Below are positions 7,037-10,964 of a DNA stretch of 10,964 nucleotides, piece by piece. Positions within the stretch are counted from its first letter, which is position 1. Every line of letters begins with the position of its first letter. A model generated the notes under the pieces. It had not been told where the DNA came from. It saw only the letters and a list, made by a program, of their open reading frames with translations, and searched no databases. Origin of the DNA: JBOHPP01 sp050731755 (lineage in GTDB: Bacteria > Methylomirabilota > Methylomirabilia > Rokubacteriales > CSP1-6); contig JBOHPP010000051.1 of the NCBI GenBank assembly GCA_050731755.1, positions 1-10,964 on the forward strand, in the 5' to 3' direction. A program made the position numbers and the translations under genes.

Positions 7037-9390
7037 GTGCACCAATCACCGTCGAAAAGTTCGCCGTCGGCCAGTCCGTGCGGCGGGTCGAGGACCCGCG
7101 GCTGCTGCAAGGGCTCGGGCGCTACTCCGACGACGTCGATCTGCCGCGCCAGGCGTACGCCGTCGTCGTGCGCTCGCCCCACGCCCACGCTCGCATTCGC
7201 GCGATCGATACGAGCTCGGCTCGCACGGCCACGGGCGTCCTCAGCGTCCTCACTCACGTCGACCTCGCCGCCGATGGCGTGGGCAACCTGCCCACCGACC
7301 GCACGCGCAAGCGGCGCGACGGATCGCCGGCGTTCGCCACGCCGCGGCCCCTGCTCGCGCGCGATCGCGTGCGCCACGTCGGCGACCCCGTAGCGCTCGT
7401 CATCGCCGAGACTCGGGAGCGCGCCGCCGACGCCGCCGAGTTGATGACGGTCCGCTACGAGCCGCTGCCGGCGGTGGCGGCCACGGCGGACGCCCAGCGC
7501 CCGGGCGCGCCTCCGGTCTGGGGCGAGGCCCCCGACAACGTGGCCTTCTTCTGGGAGGCCGGACAGCGCGACGCCGTCGCCCGCGCCATCGAGCGCGCCT
7601 CTCACGTCACGCGCCTGGACTTCGTCGTCAGCCGCGTGACGGCGGCACCGCTGGAGCCGAGGGCTACCGTCGGCGAGTACGACCGGCGGGCCGGACGCTA
7701 TACGCTGCACACGGGCATTCAGTCGCCGCACCTCACGCGCGGGCTGCTGGCTGACGTGCTGAGAGTTCCGCACACGCAGGTGCGCGTAGTGACCGCCGAC
7801 GTCGGCGGCAGCTTCGGGATGCGGAGCGGGCTCTATCCGGAGATGGCGCTGGTCCTGTGGGCGGCGCGACGGCTCGGGCGGCCGGTGAAATGGACGGCCA
7901 GCCGCCGCGAGGGCTTCGTGAGCGATGAGCACGGGCGCGACAACGTCTCGACCGTCGAGCTGGCCCTCGACGCGGCCGGCACGTTCTTGGCCCTGCGGGT
8001 GGCCATCACCCTCAACGTCGGTGCCTACTTCACGCCGCGCAGCGCGGGACCGGGCACCAACAACATCGGCGGCGTCGCCGGCGTCTACACCACGCCGGTG
8101 ATCCATTCCCAGACGACGGGCGTCTTCACCCACACGACGCCCACGGGCCCCTACCGCGGCGCCGGCCGGCCGGAGGCCACCTACGCCATCGAGCGCGTCA
8201 TCGACGTCGCCGCGCGCGAGCTGGGGATCGACCCCATCGAGCTGCGCCGCCGCAACCTCATCCCGTCATCGGCGATGCCGTACAAGACCGGCCTCGTCTT
8301 CACCTACGACTGCGGCGACTTCGCCCGCGGCATGGACATGGCGCTCGGGCTCGCCGATCACGCCGGGTTCGAGAAGCGGCGCCTGGAGGCCCGGACCCGG
8401 GGCAAGCTGCGTGGTCTCGGTGTCGCCAACCCGATCGAGGTCGCGGGTGGCCCCTACACGGCGGTGAACCCGGACACCGCCGCCCTGCGCGTCAACCCCG
8501 ACGGCTCGGTGACGCTCTTCGCCGGCTCGACGTCGATGGGGCAGGGGAACGAGACCGCCTTCGCCCAGATCGTGGCCGAGCGGCTCGGCGTGCCGCCCGA
8601 GCGCATCCAGGTTTTGGCCGGCGACAGCGACGCGCTCGGCGCCGGCCGGGGCAACGGCGGCTCGGGCGCCCTCACCGTGGGCGGCTCGGCGGTGACGCGC
8701 GCGGCCGACAAGATCATCGAGCGCGGCCGCCGCATCGCCGCGCACCTGCTGGAGGCCGGCGTGGACGACGTCGTGCTTCGCGACGGCCGCTTCGCCGTCG
8801 TCGGCACCGACCGCGGCGTGGCGTTCGCGGACGTGGCACGCGCCGCATACGCGCCGGGACGGCTGCCGGCGGGGATGGAGCCCGGCTTCAGCGAGACAGC
8901 CGCCTTCGTGCCGCCCGCGGTGACGTTCCCCAATGGCTGCCAGGTGTGCGAGGTGGAGATCGACGAGGAGACCGGCGCGGTGAGCGTCGTGCGTCTCACC
9001 GTCGTCGACGACGTCGGCCGCATGGTGAACCCGATGCTGGTGAAGGGCCAGATCCACGGCGGCGCCGTCCAGGGCCTGGGGCAGGGCCTCTTCGAGCTGG
9101 TCGCCTACGACGCCGAGACCGGCCAGCTCCTGGCCGGCTCCTTCATGGACTACGCCCTGCCGCGCGCCGCCGACGTGCCGTCGTTCCACGTCGACGCGCA
9201 CGAGGTGCCGACCCGGGTGAACCCGCTGGGCGCCAAGGGCGTGGGCGAGGCCGGCACCGTCGGCGCGCTGCCCGCCCTCATGAACGCCGTGAACGACGCC
9301 CTGGCCCCGCTCGGCGTGCGCCACCTCGACATGCCGGTGACGGCCGAGCGCGTGTGGCGCGCGATCCAGGAGGCGAAGCGGCGCCTTTGA
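7033..9390 (+). CDS. Xanthine dehydrogenase/aerobic CO dehydrogenase-family molybdenum-binding subunit (form II CoxL-like)
   Basis: Large catalytic subunit (785 residues, full length) of the molybdenum hydroxylase family, which oxidises its substrate at a Mo-molybdopterin cytosine dinucleotide centre and passes electrons to 2Fe-2S and FAD subunits. The N-terminal a/b-hammerhead domain starts VGQSVRRVEDPRLLQGLGRY (12-31). Cofactor and active-site motifs are GGSFGMR (258-264), PYRGAGR (373-379), SMGQGNET (501-508) and KGVGEAG with Glu739, the expected catalytic base. The loop PYRGAGR is close to form II AYRGAGR, not form I AYRCSFR, so CO oxidation should not be assumed. The GTG at 7033 is the first start codon after an in-frame stop at 6961. 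It has no Shine-Dalgarno and overlaps the stop of a mini frame. No medium (FAD) or small (2Fe-2S) subunit gene follows, so partners must be elsewhere. Confidence 0.93.
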   Translation: MSAPITVEKFAVGQSVRRVEDPRLLQGLGRYSDDVDLPRQAYAVVVRSPHAHARIRAIDTSSARTATGVLSVLTHVDLAADGVGNLPTDRTRKRRDGSPAFATPRPLLARDRVRHVGDPVALVIAETRERAADAAELMTVRYEPLPAVAATADAQRPGAPPVWGEAPDNVAFFWEAGQRDAVARAIERASHVTRLDFVVSRVTAAPLEPRATVGEYDRRAGRYTLHTGIQSPHLTRGLLADVLRVPHTQVRVVTADVGGSFGMRSGLYPEMALVLWAARRLGRPVKWTASRREGFVSDEHGRDNVSTVELALDAAGTFLALRVAITLNVGAYFTPRSAGPGTNNIGGVAGVYTTPVIHSQTTGVFTHTTPTGPYRGAGRPEATYAIERVIDVAARELGIDPIELRRRNLIPSSAMPYKTGLVFTYDCGDFARGMDMALGLADHAGFEKRRLEARTRGKLRGLGVANPIEVAGGPYTAVNPDTAALRVNPDGSVTLFAGSTSMGQGNETAFAQIVAERLGVPPERIQVLAGDSDALGAGRGNGGSGALTVGGSAVTRAADKIIERGRRIAAHLLEAGVDDVVLRDGRFAVVGTDRGVAFADVARAAYAPGRLPAGMEPGFSETAAFVPPAVTFPNGCQVCEVEIDEETGAVSVVRLTVVDDVGRMVNPMLVKGQIHGGAVQGLGQGLFELVAYDAETGQLLAGSFMDYALPRAADVPSFHVDAHEVPTRVNPLGAKGVGEAGTVGALPALMNAVNDALAPLGVRHLDMPVTAERVWRAIQEAKRRL

Positions 9391-9435
9391 GCGCCCTCTG
9401 CCGGCCGTTTCGTGCGCGGCGCACCAAACCCTGTC

Positions 9436-9464
9436 TTGTCGGCCACGGAGCCGCACGCTATAGT
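9436..9464 (+). promoter_or_regulatory. Predicted sigma70-type promoter
   Basis: TTGTCG (9436-9441), a 17-nt spacer and TATAGT (9459-9464) fit a housekeeping promoter well and stand out in GC-rich DNA. Transcription would start near 9471, pointing toward the substrate-binding protein gene and giving it a leader of about 380-420 nt. Confidence 0.55.
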
Positions 9465-9529
9465 CGGCGCGTCCGGAACGAAAGGGGGCGGCGGGTCGCG
9501 GGGCTCCTGAAGGGGATCGGGCCGGAGTC

Positions 9530-9572
9530 GTACAACGCCACGTCGCGTCAGCGACATTCGTTCGTGATGTAC
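9530..9572 (+). other. Compound hairpin in the presumed leader
   Basis: Nested pairing on the plus strand: GTAC (9530-9533) with GTAC (9569-9572), CACG (9539-9542) with CGTG (9563-9566), and TCGC with GCGA around the tetraloop GTCA (9543-9554). It starts about 60 nt after the predicted transcription start. It has no T tract, so it is not a classic terminator. Function unknown. Confidence 0.35.
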
Positions 9573-9613
9573 CTGCTTGAGGACACCTCGACATCAGCAC
9601 CGTATAGGAGTCC

Positions 9614-9628
9614 GGAGGCGCCGCTGTG
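9614..9628 (+). promoter_or_regulatory. Strong Shine-Dalgarno with GTG that opens an upstream extension of the substrate-binding protein frame
   Basis: GGAGG (9614-9618) and a 7-nt spacer precede GTG 9626, in frame with the binding protein and with no stop for 89 codons before the TTG at 9893. The encoded extension is rich in Arg, Ser and Pro and resembles no domain I know. It may be chance, a leader peptide region, or a misleading start for gene callers. Confidence 0.35.
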
Positions 9629-9647
9629 TCTGAACGCAAGCGCGCCA

Positions 9648-9677
9648 GGATATGCTGTAGGGTCGTGCAGCCTATCC
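9648..9677 (+). other. Stem-loop GGATA-t-GCTG / CAGC-c-TATCC
   Basis: Nine base pairs interrupted by one t/c mismatch (9648-9657 with 9668-9677) close a 10-nt loop. The 3' arm is also most of the left arm of the longer inverted repeat 9666-9676/9761-9771, so the two pairings exclude each other. Confidence 0.4.
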
Positions 9678-9771
9678 CAATCGGCGGGAACACAGCATCC
9701 AGTGGCAAAGCATTGACGGGGCAGGGCACGAGGCCGGAGCGACGGTCGGGTCGCCGGCGAGATAGGCTGCA
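9666..9771. repeat. 11-bp perfect inverted repeat spaced by 84 nt
   Basis: TGCAGCCTATC at 9666-9676 is the exact reverse complement of GATAGGCTGCA at 9761-9771. It lies in the gene-poor stretch 9391-9892 between the molybdoenzyme gene and the substrate-binding protein gene. It may be an RNA pairing or the ends of a lost small element; no target-site duplication or transposase remnant is visible to me. Confidence 0.45.
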
Positions 9772-9816
9772 GAAGCCCGCTGGAGTTGCGAGATATCCAG
9801 ACCAGCCTAGTCCGTG

Positions 9817-9834
9817 GCCGAATTCGAGTTCGGC
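9817..9834. repeat. 18-bp inverted repeat GCCGAA-N6-TTCGGC
   Basis: Perfect 6-bp arms around TTCGAG, 14 nt before an ATG (9848) and 59 nt before a TTG (9893), the candidate starts of the substrate-binding protein. Its size and position suit a regulator operator or a small leader hairpin. No known operator consensus is recognised. Confidence 0.3.
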
Positions 9835-9892
9835 GCACGGCAGAGAAATGCACGGGATCCTCAAGGGACGCCGCCAGTTCACAGAGGACGCG

Positions 9893-10882
9893 TTGACGAG
9901 ACGTTGCCGCGCTCGGCTCATCGTGGCCTTCGCCGCGCTGGGCCTCCTCGCCTCGTCGCTCGGCTCTGAGGCGCAGCAGGCCGGCAAGGTGTACCGCATC
10001 GGTGTGCTGTCGCATGAAACGCCCCCGCCTGGGATCGTCGAACTCTTCCGGGAGCGTCTCCGCGAACTCGGTTACAGCGAAGGGAAGAACGTCGCCATCG
10101 AGCTCCGAACGGCCGACGGCAAGAACGAGCGGCTCGCGACGCTCGCCGAAGACCTCATCCAGTTCAACGTCGACGTCATTCTTGCCGTGAACACGCCGGC
10201 AGCATTGGCGGCGAAGAAGGCCACGACGAAGATCCCGATCGTCATCACCCGCGTCGCCGATCCGGTGAAGAGCGGCCTCGTACCCAGTCTTTCCCATCCC
10301 GGCGGCAACGTGACGGGACTCAGCTTCGTGCCCGACGAGCTCAGCGGTAAGCGTCTGCAGCTGCTCAAAGAGGTCATTCCAGGGATCGCTCGCGTAGCGT
10401 TGCTGTGGTCTGGGGACAATCCGGGCGCGACCCTCATCATGAAGACGATGGATGCGCCCGGCGCACAGATGGGGCTTCGGCTTGTGCGCGTCCCCGTGCT
10501 CGGTCCGAGCGACTTTCAGGATGCACTGCGGACGGCCGTCCGGGATGGTGCCCAAGCGCTCATCATCGTCGACGACGCGCTAGTCACGCGACACAGAGCA
10601 CAACTCGTGGCCCTGGCGACGCAGCATGCGCTCCCCGTGGTGTCGCTCTTCCCGCCGGTCGCCGAGGCAGGCGGGCTCATGGCGTATGGCCCGAGCACTC
10701 CAGACATGTACCGGCGGGCCGCTGACTTCGTCGACAGAATCTTGAAAGGCGCGAAGCCCGGCGATTTGCCGATCGAGCAGCCGACGAAGTTCCATCTGGT
10801 GGTTAATCTCGGGGCAGCCAAGGCCCTGCGCCTCACGATTCCGCAGTCGCTGCTGCTCCGAGCGGATCATGTCATTGATTGA
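9893..10882 (+). CDS. ABC transporter substrate-binding protein, COG2984/PF04392 (TrpX-like) family
   Basis: Periplasmic binding protein of the type 1 fold that would present a solute to an ABC permease. With a TTG start at 9893 it has 329 residues, normal for the family, and an ideal signal peptide: TRRCRAR, a hydrophobic core LIVAFAALGLLASSL and a cleavage site after GSEA before QQAG. The mature part begins with KVYRIGVLS. It continues with FRERLRELGYSEGKNVAIE, VDVILAVNTPAALAAKKAT, IPIVITRVADPVKSGLVPSL and HPGGNVTGLS, all characteristic of this family, then LMAYGPSTPDMYRRAADFVDRILKGAKPGDLPIEQPTKFHLVVNL near the C-terminus, likewise typical. AGAGGA lies 4 nt before the TTG. Other in-frame starts are ATG 9848 (344 residues) and GTG 9626 (418 residues, best Shine-Dalgarno, but it would bury the signal peptide). 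No permease or ATPase gene is visible downstream. Confidence 0.85.
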   Translation: MTRRCRARLIVAFAALGLLASSLGSEAQQAGKVYRIGVLSHETPPPGIVELFRERLRELGYSEGKNVAIELRTADGKNERLATLAEDLIQFNVDVILAVNTPAALAAKKATTKIPIVITRVADPVKSGLVPSLSHPGGNVTGLSFVPDELSGKRLQLLKEVIPGIARVALLWSGDNPGATLIMKTMDAPGAQMGLRLVRVPVLGPSDFQDALRTAVRDGAQALIIVDDALVTRHRAQLVALATQHALPVVSLFPPVAEAGGLMAYGPSTPDMYRRAADFVDRILKGAKPGDLPIEQPTKFHLVVNLGAAKALRLTIPQSLLLRADHVID

Positions 10883-10931
10883 CCAGGTCCGAGCCCGTGA
10901 AACGGGGCGCCGAACTCCACGCTTCAACGGA

Positions 10932-10956
10932 CCGGGGCTCGCTGCGCTCGCTCCGG
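10932..10956 (+). repeat. GC-rich hairpin with internal direct repeat after the substrate-binding protein gene
   Basis: CCGGGGC (10932-10938) can pair with GCTCCGG (10950-10956) with one G-U pair. Overlapping it, GCTCGCT occurs twice 9 nt apart (10937-10943 and 10946-10952). It starts 50 nt after the stop codon and lacks a T tract. It could be a REP-like intergenic repeat or a weak terminator; the window ends just beyond, so its full extent is not visible. Confidence 0.3.
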
Positions 10957-10964
10957 CCGCTGAG

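Noticed and set aside
9713..9741. TTGACG that could be a -35 element close to the binding-protein gene
   Set aside because: No acceptable -10 lies 16-18 nt downstream.
8266..9999. Minus-strand open frame of about 577 codons opposite the molybdoenzyme
   Set aside because: Its translation is His-, Arg- and Ala-rich with no motif, and the opposite strand encodes a full-length known family.
1..10964. tRNA, rRNA, CRISPR array, insertion sequence or integrase
   Set aside because: I saw no regularly spaced repeats, transposase or integrase motifs, or cloverleaf-like sequence on either strand; this was by eye, without a search program.

Overview
The window is very GC-rich bacterial DNA with long, tightly packed genes and mixed ATG, GTG and possibly TTG starts. 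The gene families are a TAXI-type TRAP transporter, an ACMSD-like amidohydrolase, an SdsA1-type alkyl sulfatase, a form II CoxL-like molybdoenzyme and a COG2984-type substrate-binding protein. This mix is typical of soil or groundwater bacteria such as Candidatus Rokubacteria/Methylomirabilota or some Proteobacteria. The taxon is an inference from gene content only; there is no rRNA or other marker here.

Left block, positions 1 to about 6953, all on the minus strand and so transcribed right to left. It begins with an unusual 684-residue protein that joins a MetE-like zinc barrel to a SAM-dependent methyltransferase domain. After 61 nt comes a metallo-beta-lactamase-fold alkyl sulfatase with a C-terminal SCP2-like domain. 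A 228-nt gap separates this from a tightly coupled trio: an amidohydrolase, a TAXI solute receptor (4-nt ATGA overlap) and a fused TRAP permease (7-nt gap) that runs off the left edge. A plausible reading is a small catabolic island that imports an organic anion and processes it with a hydrolase, a sulfatase and a methyl-transfer enzyme. The actual substrate cannot be read from sequence.

Divergent block, 6954 to 9390. A short (79-nt) intergenic region separates the fusion gene from a plus-strand, full-length xanthine dehydrogenase/CO dehydrogenase-family molybdenum subunit with the form II-type motif PYRGAGR. No FAD or 2Fe-2S subunit gene follows it. Its GTG start lacks a Shine-Dalgarno and overlaps the stop of a tiny upstream reading frame. 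That frame has a strong Shine-Dalgarno and resembles the first residues of a phthalate-dioxygenase-type Rieske protein.

Right block, 9391 to 10964. About 500 nt without a confident gene hold a good sigma70-like promoter and several hairpins, including an 11-bp perfect inverted repeat whose left arm can also pair locally. Then comes a periplasmic substrate-binding protein gene (COG2984/PF04392) whose start is ambiguous. No permease or ATPase gene follows within the window, which ends in a GC-rich hairpin/direct-repeat sequence.
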